The translations under genes and the position numbers were made by a program. From an uncultured Muribaculaceae bacterium (lineage in GTDB: Bacteria; Bacteroidota; Bacteroidia; Bacteroidales; Muribaculaceae): DNA of 60,273 nt. Positions 26,102-34,475 of this stretch are shown here, piece by piece. Location: positions 1 through 60,273 of the forward strand of contig CAJUJB010000015.1 of NCBI GenBank assembly GCA_910586595.1, written 5' to 3'. Each line of letters starts with the position of its first letter. Within the stretch, counting starts at the first letter, position 1. Under the pieces are notes generated by a model that was not told the DNA's origin, ran no database searches, and saw only the letters and a program-made list of their open reading frames with translations.

Positions 26102-26135
26102 GTCATGAATCAGGAGGCAACTCCTGATTCATGAC
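26102..26135 (+). other. Perfect intercistronic hairpin between susC and susD
   Basis: A 15-bp perfect stem (GTCATGAATCAGGAG at 26102-26116 with its complement at 26121-26135) closes a GCAA tetraloop. There is no T-tract. It probably stabilises the susC mRNA 3' end or sets the susC:susD ratio rather than ending transcription. Confidence 0.8.
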
Positions 26136-26157
26136 CACCAAATAAATCTGAACAACA

Positions 26158-28278
26158 ATGAAAACCAAATATAGCAAACTCACCTGCGGTCTCTCCGCCG
26201 TAGCAATGGCCCTCGCCTTGGGTGCGTGCGATGACTATCTTGACATCACTCCTCCCTCTGAGGTTTCCCCTGAAGCCTACTTCTCTACCGCAGATCAGCT
26301 GGCCGCATATACTATCAACTTATACACCGGCAGCGGTGTTGATGGTTCTCGTGGCAGCAACGCCTTCCCCCACCATGGTCTCGGAGGTAGCTCGTATGTC
26401 ACATTCTTTGATGGTGACCAGGGCACCGATAACGAAAACGGTACCGATAACCGCTTCTACGACGGCAATTCTTACTACACTGTAGGCAATGACGGAGGTG
26501 CGTGGAGCTTTACCACAATCAACAACATCAACTACTTCATCCGCGAGGTTATGCCTAAGTATGAGGCCGGAGCAATCAATGGTGCTGACCAGATGGTACG
26601 TCACTATATCGGTGAGGCCTACATGCTCCGCGCGACTGAGTACTTCGCTAAACTCCGTGCGCTCGGCGACTTCCCCATTCTTACAGAATGTCAGCCCCAG
26701 GATTATGAGATTCTGACTGATCATTCTAAGCGTCGCCCCCGCAACGAGGTGGCCCGCTTTATCCTCGCCGACATGGATACTGCCATCAACTTCCTCTCTG
26801 ATGGCTCGCTCACTGGTGGTCGCAACCGCATGACACAGGATGCTGCCCGTCTCTTCAAAGCCCGTGTGGCTCTTTATGAGGCAACTTTCGAGAGATATTT
26901 CGCCGGTACTCCCTTCGTACCCGATAAAAACGCAGGCTGGCCCGGTGCAAGCAAAGACTACAACGCAAACTTTGTTTACGACAACGCTACCGAAGTTGAC
27001 TTCTTCCTTACTGAGGCTATGAAGGAAGCCAAGATCGTTGCCGACAACCATCCTACTCTCGCTACCAACAGCAAGAAGATGAACGGCACCTCGGCTACAG
27101 GCTTCTCTACCAACCAGTATTACGATCTCTTCACCACTCAGGATCCCTCCAAGATTGACGAGGCTCTCATGTACCGTTCTTACGACTTCGACATCTCTGG
27201 TGGTCACACCTTGAACCAGTATATCCGTAGTGGCCGTGGCTATACCCAGGAATTTGCCAACGTATTCCTTATGGACAACGGTCTCCCCATCTATGCCCCC
27301 AACTCTGGCTATGCAGGCGACGATTTCGTTGCCGATACAAAGCTTAACCGCGACTGGCGCTGGCGTCTCTTCATGAAGGCCCCGGGTGAATATGTTTACG
27401 CCGACAATGCCGACATGCGTATCGGTACCGGTAAGAAAAACAAACTCGACGCCGAGCTCAAGGCTCCTAATTGTGTATCTGTTTCTGCCGCTTACGCGGA
27501 CTTTACTTCTCCCACCGGTTACCAGAAGGGCAAAGGCTGGAGCACAAATTCAACCTGGAACAAGGGTGGCTACGACGTCTCAGCAGCCATCATCTTCCGC
27601 GCTGCCGAAGCATACCTTATCTATATGGAGGCTTGTTGGGAAAAGAATGGCGACGGCCTCGACGCTGATGCCTGGAAATACTGGAGCGCACTCCGCACTC
27701 GTGCCGGTCTACCCGCCGATGCCAACGTGACCATCGCAGCAACCGATCTTGATCAGGAAGAGCTCACCAGCCACGACTTCGCTCTCTACTCGGGCGGCAA
27801 ACGCATTAACTCAAAGGTTCTCTACAACATCCGCCGAGAGCGTCGCTGCGAGCTCATGGGTGAAGGCATGCGTATGGACGACCTTATCCGCTGGCGTGCT
27901 CTCGAGCAGCTCAAGACCAACCGTTACTTCCGTCATGGCTGTAAGTTCTTCGGCCCGATGCTCGAATGGCAGCCTCAGGCCGGTGGCAAAGCCCGCTTCG
28001 TGAAGTACGACCAGGCTGACCCCACTGCAAACAACGTTTCTTCGCCCAACGACACCGAAGGCGGATTCAATGGTGATGCAAGCTACCTCTGCCTCGAGCG
28101 TGTATCAAGTGTCAACGACTGGTATAAGAGCGGTTACAGCTGGCGCATGGCACACTACCTCAGCCCCATCGCCGAGCACCACTTCGTGATGACCGCTGAC
28201 GGCAGCGATCTTTCCACCTCCCCCATATACCAAAATCCCTACTGGGGCACCGAGCACTCAACTCCTGCCCAGCAGTAA
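26158..28278 (+). CDS. SusD-like surface glycan-binding lipoprotein
   Basis: This 706-residue lipoprotein has the lipobox ALALGAC and the export-type sequence CDDYLDITPPSEVSPEAYF after the lipidated Cys. It is longer than most SusD proteins (usually about 500-600). TPR-like helical segments (YIGEAYMLRATEYFAKLRALGDFPILTE) and the conserved C-terminal block (IRRERRCELMGEGMRMDDLIRW) are typical of the RagB/SusD family. It caps the SusC barrel and captures oligosaccharides at the cell surface. It follows SusC and precedes a secreted binding protein. Confidence 0.95.
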   Translation: MKTKYSKLTCGLSAVAMALALGACDDYLDITPPSEVSPEAYFSTADQLAAYTINLYTGSGVDGSRGSNAFPHHGLGGSSYVTFFDGDQGTDNENGTDNRFYDGNSYYTVGNDGGAWSFTTINNINYFIREVMPKYEAGAINGADQMVRHYIGEAYMLRATEYFAKLRALGDFPILTECQPQDYEILTDHSKRRPRNEVARFILADMDTAINFLSDGSLTGGRNRMTQDAARLFKARVALYEATFERYFAGTPFVPDKNAGWPGASKDYNANFVYDNATEVDFFLTEAMKEAKIVADNHPTLATNSKKMNGTSATGFSTNQYYDLFTTQDPSKIDEALMYRSYDFDISGGHTLNQYIRSGRGYTQEFANVFLMDNGLPIYAPNSGYAGDDFVADTKLNRDWRWRLFMKAPGEYVYADNADMRIGTGKKNKLDAELKAPNCVSVSAAYADFTSPTGYQKGKGWSTNSTWNKGGYDVSAAIIFRAAEAYLIYMEACWEKNGDGLDADAWKYWSALRTRAGLPADANVTIAATDLDQEELTSHDFALYSGGKRINSKVLYNIRRERRCELMGEGMRMDDLIRWRALEQLKTNRYFRHGCKFFGPMLEWQPQAGGKARFVKYDQADPTANNVSSPNDTEGGFNGDASYLCLERVSSVNDWYKSGYSWRMAHYLSPIAEHHFVMTADGSDLSTSPIYQNPYWGTEHSTPAQQ

Positions 28279-28291
28279 ATTCCTAAACTTG

Positions 28292-28330
28292 GATGCAGCG
28301 GGGAATCCTCCCCGGCTTCTCCGCTGCATC
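28292..28330 (+). other. Intercistronic hairpin after susD
   Basis: GATGCAGCGG (28292-28301) pairs with CCGCTGCATC (28321-28330), and an inner GGGGA/TCCCC helix can form in the loop. Only a short T run follows, so this is a partial terminator or mRNA stabiliser. Confidence 0.65.
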
Positions 28331-28391
28331 TCATCATAACTGAAAACCAAAATCAACCCAAATAATTGTTAACCAATCAAATCTTACTGTA

Positions 28392-29243
28392 ATGAAAAAG
28401 ATTTTACTTCTTGCAGCAGCTGCAGCTTACGCAGCAGGCGTTTACGCTCAAGGCCCCAACATGGTTGTAAACGGCAACTTCGAAAATCCCGCTTACGAGC
28501 AGTCTATTCCCAGTGGCTACACCTGGGATCCCTGGGATAAGCAGAACTACCTCACTGTTCTCCCCGGCTGGAACCTCTCTACCGGTGGCGAATGGAACGG
28601 CGGTATTGAAGTCCTCACTGGCGATGACTGGATCGGCGACGGCTTCACCCGCCCCGAAGACGACCTCAACGTTCTCCGTTTCATCGGCTTCAACGACAAC
28701 GGCTGGACTAACGTTGCCATCACTCAGGTTGTAACAGGCCTTACCCCTGGTACTTCTTATGATTTCGACTACCTCGTGGCTGCCCGTTTCCCGACCGCTG
28801 AGGAAACCGCTAACAACTGGGCTCCCGATCCTAACTTCGGCTACGCTATCGCTGAAGTAGACAAAGACGCTGAAGGCAACGAAATCGCTGGTAAAGAGAT
28901 TGCCTCTGCCAACCTCGCCTCTAACTCTCTTTGGGAAAATGGCTCTATCGACATGTTCAACGCTGGCCCCGTTTCTTTCGAAGCTCCCGCCGACGGCCGA
29001 GTATTCGTTCGCATCTACATGGCTAACACCTACGGTGACAAGAACAAGAAAGACAACCTCTGGATGCTCTGCGACATGGTATCTATCGTAGACCCCAACG
29101 GTGACACCGGTGTTGAAGCTGCTGTAGCTACCGAAAACGCTCCCGTTGAATACTTCAACCTCCAGGGCCTCCGCGTTGCTAACCCCGAAAACGGTATCTT
29201 CATCCGTCGTCAGGGCAGCAAGGTAAGCAAAGTTGTTCTCTAA
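28392..29243 (+). CDS. Secreted carbohydrate-binding-module protein, probable surface glycan-binding protein
   Basis: The protein has 283 residues with a signal peptide (MKKILLLAAAAAYAAGVYA). A single beta-sandwich starts at NMVVNGNFENPAY, the opening of CBM4_9/DUF642-like domains, with aromatic residues suited to glycan binding (LPGWNLSTGGEWNGG). The same module occurs inside the downstream GH16 protein (residues about 310-470). The last 30 residues (EYFNLQGLRVANPENGIFI) resemble a type IX sorting tail. No catalytic motif is visible. Its place directly after SusD is where surface glycan-binding proteins usually sit. The codon bias is extreme, suggesting abundant expression. Confidence 0.7.
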   Translation: MKKILLLAAAAAYAAGVYAQGPNMVVNGNFENPAYEQSIPSGYTWDPWDKQNYLTVLPGWNLSTGGEWNGGIEVLTGDDWIGDGFTRPEDDLNVLRFIGFNDNGWTNVAITQVVTGLTPGTSYDFDYLVAARFPTAEETANNWAPDPNFGYAIAEVDKDAEGNEIAGKEIASANLASNSLWENGSIDMFNAGPVSFEAPADGRVFVRIYMANTYGDKNKKDNLWMLCDMVSIVDPNGDTGVEAAVATENAPVEYFNLQGLRVANPENGIFIRRQGSKVSKVVL

Positions 29244-29280
29244 TCTGCTTACTTCCTAACACAGATTAAAAAATCATATT

Positions 29281-29326
29281 GCCCGCCATTCCGCAGTGAT
29301 GGCATACGTCGTGCGGGATGGCGGGC
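29281..29326 (+). other. Large hairpin before the GH16 gene
   Basis: GCCCGCCATTCCGCA (29281-29295) pairs with TGCGGGATGGCGGGC (29312-29326) with one internal mismatch. Only three T follow. It lies 42 bases before the GH16 start and may be a partial terminator within the operon. It also argues against a GH16 start upstream of 29368. Confidence 0.7.
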
Positions 29327-29367
29327 TTTCCGTAAAAATCCCATTATCAATTTTTACCCTACTGACC

Positions 29368-31887
29368 ATGAGAAAAATCCTTTTTGGTTTTGCCGTTCTG
29401 GCAGCTTTCTCCGCTTCAGCAGCATCGGTTATGACTCCTGAAGCCGGCAAAGCATACACTATCCAGAATGCTACCGGTCTCTACATGACGGCAGAGAACA
29501 ACTCTCTCTACCTTCATGATCTTGACACCACAGACGATAACCAGCGATTCGAGTTTATTGCAGTTGACGGCACCGAGGGCGCTTACAACATCAAGATGGC
29601 CAACGGTTCGTACATCGGTAGCGATGGAAAATGGACTGTCGCTTACAAAACCGACTCAACCGACACTTTCGCTCAGTTCAAGATTGTCGCTTCTGAAGCT
29701 GACGCCGAATATATCCGCCTCGTATGCGTAGGTAATAACAAAGGCCTTGGCTGCGACAGCGACGCCGACGGCTCTAACACCTTCACCGACAAAGACGACT
29801 CCAAGGCTACTTTCCGCTGGACCATCGCCGTGGCTGCCGAGCCCACCTCTGTGCTCACTCCTTCAGCCGACAAATACTACCGTATCCGCCACGCAAGCGG
29901 CCTCTATCTCACCGACGCCCGCTTCGCATCGCGTGTGATGCCCTTCGAGGAAAGCAACACCCAGATCTACCAGTTCCTCCCCGTTGAAGGTCAGGAAGGC
30001 GTATACAACATCAAGCGTGTCAACTCTGGCATGTTCGTTGGTTCCGACAGCAAATGGAGCTCAACTGCAATTTCGCGCAACATCGCTTATTCGCAGCACG
30101 AAATCGCCGTATCTGATGCCGACGAGCACTATGTGACTCTCCGCAACCTCGGCCGCAACGGCTTCATGGGTACCGACAACTATAACACCGATACAAAGGT
30201 ATATACCGACAAGAACGGTAAAGACGCTGAAAAACACATCTGGTTCATCGAACCCGCTAAGAAATATGACGAAGCTATCCCCGAAGGCCTTGATAACCTT
30301 ATGGTCAACGGTGACTTCGAAGATCCCGCTTACGTACAGGAAGCTGACCCCGAGTCAAATCAGATGCGTCTTAGCGAGCTCCCCGGCTGGACTATCCAGG
30401 CAAGCGACACCTGGAACGGCGCCCAGAGCATCGTGGCTACCGATAGCCTCAATTACCTCGTTCTCGCAGGTTACCAGGGCGACGGCTGGGCTGACGTTGC
30501 TGTAAGCCAGGCTCTCCAGGTTATCCCCGGTCACGAATATGCACTCGTGTTCGACTACCAGCATGCTTCGGCTGCCGGTAACAACTGGGGCTACCGCATC
30601 GCCGACGGCAGCGGTATTCTCAAAGAATTCTCCGCTAACACTCAGGATACCGAGTGGCAGAAGGCTACCGTACGTTTCGTACCCGCATCTGCTTCGCTCA
30701 ACATCCGTTTCTACCTCAACAGCACCAAGCCCGCTTGGTGGATGAACCAGGATCTCTACCTCAACAACGTAGCTCTTTACGACCTTACTCCAGTTGACTT
30801 CTACGCTGACGAAGCCGAAATCACCGACGAACGTGCAAACGCTTACGACGGCTACCGCCTCGTATTCGCTCAGGAGTTCAGCGGCGAAGGTACTCCCGAC
30901 CACGACATCTGGAACTTCGAGGAAGGCTTCAAGCGTAACAACGAAGACCAGTACTACAATGGCGACAAGAACTGCTACATCCAGGACGGTGTCCTCGTTA
31001 TCGAAGGCCGCAACGTTCTCGACCAGCAGATCAAGAACCCCAAATACGATCCCTTCAACACAGGTTGGCCTTCGCGCATCGGCAAGTACCTCACATGGAC
31101 TTCCGGCTCTATGCAGACCAAGGGCTCTTGGAACAGCGGTTACACCTGGAACTACGGTATCTACGAAGTTCGCGCTAAAGTTCCTCAGTACGTAGGTTCT
31201 TGGCCCGCAATCTGGTCAACCGGTATGCAGTACGAATGGCCCTACGGTGGCGAAATCGACATCATGGAGTACTACGGCCACTGCATCCATGGCAATGTAT
31301 GCTGGGGTAACGGACAACGCTGGGCCGGCGCATGGAACAGCGCAACCGTTCACGACAATGTGCTCGGCGCTGGCTGGGGCGATGAGTTCCACACCTGGCG
31401 CATGGTTTGGGATTACGACCACATGGAGCTCTGGTGCGACGACATCCTTGTAAACAACATCGACCTCGACACCACCCAGAACGCAATCCCCGACGCTGAC
31501 TACGACCACGGCAACGGTTGTAACCCCTTCCGCGACGTTCGCCACATGCTCTGGCTCAACCTCGCCCTCGGTGGTAACAACGGCGGTTCGCTTGCCAACA
31601 CTCCCCGTCCTCTCTACTACCTCGTTGACTACGCCCGCGTATATCAGAAGGTAGGTACTGACGGCAAGGCTACATATTCTGTCGACGACGTTATCTCTGA
31701 GCCTAACTTCAAGCTCAAAGACGGCGAGACCGGCGTAGCTGCTGTAGCTGTTGACAACAACGCTGAAGTGACCGGCGTATACAACCTTCAGGGCATCCGC
31801 GTAGCCGACTCTGTTGAGGCTCTCCGTGGCACCAACCAGGTTTACATCGTCGTTCGCGGCAACCAGTCGGAGAAAGTAGTTCTCTGA
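29368..31887 (+). CDS. Secreted multidomain GH16 endo-glycanase with lectin-like domains
   Basis: The protein has 839 residues with a signal peptide (MRKILFGFAVLAAFSASAAS). Residues about 20-155 and 165-300 are two related beta-trefoil (RICIN-like) repeats (GLYMTAENN... and GLYLTDARF...). Residues about 310-470 are a CBM4_9/DUF642-like sandwich (NLMVNGDFEDPAY) homologous to the preceding protein. The GH16 domain (about 490-790) has the catalytic GEIDIMEYYG near residue 630, with two Glu as nucleophile and acid. A sorting-like tail (GVYNLQGIRVAD) ends the chain. GH16 enzymes cut beta-1,3 or mixed beta-glucans and beta-1,3-galactans; with GH43, GH35 and GH51 around it, endo-beta-1,3-galactanase is the best guess. 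It would be the surface endo-enzyme that feeds SusCD. The start at 29368 fits the signal peptide; the longer frame starts inside a hairpin. Confidence 0.85.
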   Translation: MRKILFGFAVLAAFSASAASVMTPEAGKAYTIQNATGLYMTAENNSLYLHDLDTTDDNQRFEFIAVDGTEGAYNIKMANGSYIGSDGKWTVAYKTDSTDTFAQFKIVASEADAEYIRLVCVGNNKGLGCDSDADGSNTFTDKDDSKATFRWTIAVAAEPTSVLTPSADKYYRIRHASGLYLTDARFASRVMPFEESNTQIYQFLPVEGQEGVYNIKRVNSGMFVGSDSKWSSTAISRNIAYSQHEIAVSDADEHYVTLRNLGRNGFMGTDNYNTDTKVYTDKNGKDAEKHIWFIEPAKKYDEAIPEGLDNLMVNGDFEDPAYVQEADPESNQMRLSELPGWTIQASDTWNGAQSIVATDSLNYLVLAGYQGDGWADVAVSQALQVIPGHEYALVFDYQHASAAGNNWGYRIADGSGILKEFSANTQDTEWQKATVRFVPASASLNIRFYLNSTKPAWWMNQDLYLNNVALYDLTPVDFYADEAEITDERANAYDGYRLVFAQEFSGEGTPDHDIWNFEEGFKRNNEDQYYNGDKNCYIQDGVLVIEGRNVLDQQIKNPKYDPFNTGWPSRIGKYLTWTSGSMQTKGSWNSGYTWNYGIYEVRAKVPQYVGSWPAIWSTGMQYEWPYGGEIDIMEYYGHCIHGNVCWGNGQRWAGAWNSATVHDNVLGAGWGDEFHTWRMVWDYDHMELWCDDILVNNIDLDTTQNAIPDADYDHGNGCNPFRDVRHMLWLNLALGGNNGGSLANTPRPLYYLVDYARVYQKVGTDGKATYSVDDVISEPNFKLKDGETGVAAVAVDNNAEVTGVYNLQGIRVADSVEALRGTNQVYIVVRGNQSEKVVL

Positions 31888-31913
31888 TCACACTTTAAAT
31901 AATGACGTTCCAC

Positions 31914-31938
31914 CTTCCCGGAGTATGGCTCCGGGAAG
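31914..31938 (+). other. Intercistronic hairpin 1 after the GH16 gene
   Basis: The perfect 10-bp stem CTTCCCGGAG / CTCCGGGAAG has a short loop and no T-tract. Confidence 0.75.
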
Positions 31939-31993
31939 CTTACCGAAAAATCCCGGTTTCATTGAAATGTAAGGATTGTTTAGGTTAACCCGT

Positions 31994-32024
31994 CTTCTCC
32001 TCCGGTGCTGTACCGGAGGAGAAG
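31994..32024 (+). other. Intercistronic hairpin 2 after the GH16 gene
   Basis: The perfect 12-bp stem CTTCTCCTCCGG (31994-32005) / CCGGAGGAGAAG (32013-32024) is followed by ATATTTTA. This second hairpin in a 270-base gap may terminate part of the transcripts before the enzyme genes. No TAnnTTTG box is clear between it and 32160. Confidence 0.75.
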
Positions 32025-32159
32025 ATATTTTAAATTAAACTCAACATTCACCACTCTGATATTTAAGCGCAATGGAAAAGACATAGCTCAGCATTCCCGA
32101 GATTTATTTTTTTATTTACAAGCAATCATCAAAAACCAATCCATACCATAACCCCGACC

Positions 32160-34466
32160 ATGAAGAAAGTAATGTTGGTACTCGCGTCGGCAACGGCGGC
32201 TCTCGCCCTCCAGGCGGCCCCCAAGGGCAATGAAGCCACCCAGGTACGCGAGATAATACACAAAGTCAACAGCAACTGGCAGAAAAACCACAGCCCCGAA
32301 GGTACTCCCTTCTGGCACAACGCAGCTTACCATACAGGCAATATGGAGGCCTATTTCCTCACCGGAAACCAGGATTATCTCGACTATTCGCAGGCCTGGG
32401 CCGAGCATAACCAGTGGAAAGGAGCCAAGAGCGACGACCGACGCGAATGGAAATATGACTACGGTGAAACCGACCGCCACGTCCTCTTCGGCGACTGGCA
32501 GATCTGCTTCCAGACATATGCCGACCTTTATAACATCCTTCCCGACGACTCGCGCATCAAGCGTGCACGCGACGTCATGGAATACCAGATGTCAACTCCA
32601 CAGAACGACTATTGGTGGTGGGCCGACGGCCTCTATATGGTCATGCCCGTGATGACCAAACTCTACAACATCACCGGAAACGACAAATATCTCGAGAAAC
32701 TCTACTCATACATCACCGTCAGCGACAGCATAATGTATGACAACGAGACCGGCCTCTACTTCCGCGACGGAAAATATGTTTATCCCAAGCACAAGACCGT
32801 CAACGGCAAGAAAGACTTCTGGGCCCGTGGCGACGGTTGGGTGCTCGCTGGCCTTGCCAAAGTGCTGAAAGACCTCCCCGCCGACTACAAGCACCGCGAC
32901 TTCTTCGAGAATAAATTCCGCCGTCTCGCCGATGGCGTCATCGCCCTCCAGCAGCCCGAAGGCTATTGGAGCCGCTCGATGGCCGACCCGGAGATGGCTC
33001 CCGGCTACGAAACCAGCGGAACAGCCTTCTTCACCTACGGCCTCCTCTGGGGTATCAACAACGGCTATCTCAACGATGCCAAATATACCGACGCAGCCCT
33101 CAAAGGCTGGCAGTATCTGAGCAAGGTGGCCCTCCAGAAAGACGGCTCAATCGGCTACGTCCAGCCCATCGGCGAAAAGGCTATCCCCGGTCAGGTGGTC
33201 GACAAGACCTCGACTGCCGACTTTGGCGTGGGCGCCTTCCTGCTCGCCGCATGTGAGTATGTGCGTTACCTCGAGAAAGGCACAAGCGCCGACCGTGCTT
33301 ACTGGGCCGACCTCGCTTACAAGATGGCACACCCCGTGCTCAGCAATATGGCTGAAGGCAAACTCCAGCAGAACATGCTCGTTGAAGTAAGCCCCAACTG
33401 GGATGGCCGCGACAAGAAGGTGACCTATATGGAGGCCTTCGGCCGACTCATGGCCGGCATTGCCCCCTGGATCTCGCTGCCCGACGACGGCACCCCCGAA
33501 GGAGCCCGTCGCGCCGAGCTCCGCGAGCTCGCCCTCAAGAGCTACAAGCATGCAGTCGATCCTGAGTCGCCCGACTACCTCGGCTGGCGCGGACACGGCC
33601 AGGCCCTCGTCGACGCAGCCTATATCGCCGAGAGCTTCCTCCGTGGTTACGACAGCCTCTGGATGCCCCTCGACGACACCACCAAGCAGCGCTATGTGGA
33701 GGAATTCACACAGCTCCGCCGCGTCGATCCTCCCTACACCAACTGGGTACTCTTCTCGTCTACCATCGAGAGCTTCCTGGCAAAAGCCGGTGCCCCCTGC
33801 GACGAATACCGCATCAACTCGGCCATCCGCAAAGTTGAGGAGTGGTATACAGGCGACGGCTGGTATGCCGACGGCCCCTCTTTCGCATTCGATTACTACA
33901 GCAGCTATGTGTTCCACCCCATGTACCTCGAGACCCTCCAGGGCATGAAAGACTCTGGCCGCTACACCCGCATCCATTACGGTAAATACCATCAGCGTGC
34001 CCTCAAGCGTGCCCAGAAATTCAGCATCGTGCTTGAGCGTCTCATCTCACCCGAGGGTACTTTCCCCGTATTCGGCCGCTCTATCCCTTACCGTATGGCA
34101 ACCATGCAGCCTCTGGCTCTGATGGCCTGGTATGAGAAACTTCCTGCCGGCCTCACCAACGGCCAGGTACGCGGAGCCCTCACCGCTGTTATGCACCGCA
34201 TGTTCGATGGCAAAGAGAATTTCAACGAAGGCGGCTTCCTTACCATCGGCTTTACAGGCCGTCAGCCCAATGTGGCCGACTGGTATACCAACAACGGTAG
34301 CCTCTACATGACCTCGCTCGCATTCCTCCCCCTCGGCCTCCCCGCCTCGCACCCCTTCTGGACCGACGCCGAGCAAGACTGGACTTCGCGTAAGGCCTGG
34401 GATTCCAAGCCCTTCCCGAAAGACCACCACTGGCGCGACGAAATCCAAACATGGGATCTCTTCTAA
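32160..34466 (+). CDS. GH105-GH154 fusion: unsaturated uronyl hydrolase plus beta-glucuronidase-like domain
   Basis: The protein has 768 residues with a signal peptide (MKKVMLVLASATAALALQAA), so it is periplasmic or surface-exposed. Residues about 28-380 are a GH105 (alpha/alpha)6 barrel with family marks YWWWADGLYMVMPVM, KDFWARGDGWVLAGLAKVL and GYETSGTAFFTYGLLWG. GH105 hydrates and removes the 4,5-unsaturated uronic acid left by a lyase. Residues about 385-765 are a DUF2264 domain, the family that includes GH154 exo-beta-glucuronidases (EAFGRLMAGIAPW, WYADGPSFAFDYYSSYVFHPMY). Each is normally a separate enzyme. The fusion would remove both lyase-made and intact glucuronic-acid caps. It lies in the PUL 9 bases before the extracellular-type GH51. 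Confidence 0.85.
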   Translation: MKKVMLVLASATAALALQAAPKGNEATQVREIIHKVNSNWQKNHSPEGTPFWHNAAYHTGNMEAYFLTGNQDYLDYSQAWAEHNQWKGAKSDDRREWKYDYGETDRHVLFGDWQICFQTYADLYNILPDDSRIKRARDVMEYQMSTPQNDYWWWADGLYMVMPVMTKLYNITGNDKYLEKLYSYITVSDSIMYDNETGLYFRDGKYVYPKHKTVNGKKDFWARGDGWVLAGLAKVLKDLPADYKHRDFFENKFRRLADGVIALQQPEGYWSRSMADPEMAPGYETSGTAFFTYGLLWGINNGYLNDAKYTDAALKGWQYLSKVALQKDGSIGYVQPIGEKAIPGQVVDKTSTADFGVGAFLLAACEYVRYLEKGTSADRAYWADLAYKMAHPVLSNMAEGKLQQNMLVEVSPNWDGRDKKVTYMEAFGRLMAGIAPWISLPDDGTPEGARRAELRELALKSYKHAVDPESPDYLGWRGHGQALVDAAYIAESFLRGYDSLWMPLDDTTKQRYVEEFTQLRRVDPPYTNWVLFSSTIESFLAKAGAPCDEYRINSAIRKVEEWYTGDGWYADGPSFAFDYYSSYVFHPMYLETLQGMKDSGRYTRIHYGKYHQRALKRAQKFSIVLERLISPEGTFPVFGRSIPYRMATMQPLALMAWYEKLPAGLTNGQVRGALTAVMHRMFDGKENFNEGGFLTIGFTGRQPNVADWYTNNGSLYMTSLAFLPLGLPASHPFWTDAEQDWTSRKAWDSKPFPKDHHWRDEIQTWDLF

Positions 34467-34475
34467 CCAACTTGT

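Noticed and set aside
33147..33992. Long minus-strand frame of 281 codons opposite the GH105-GH154 gene
   Set aside because: A shadow of the GC-rich, C-ending codon bias of the real plus-strand gene; its composition is not protein-like and it has no promoter. The same holds for other long antisense frames in the PUL, such as 39912-40718 and 42635-43321.
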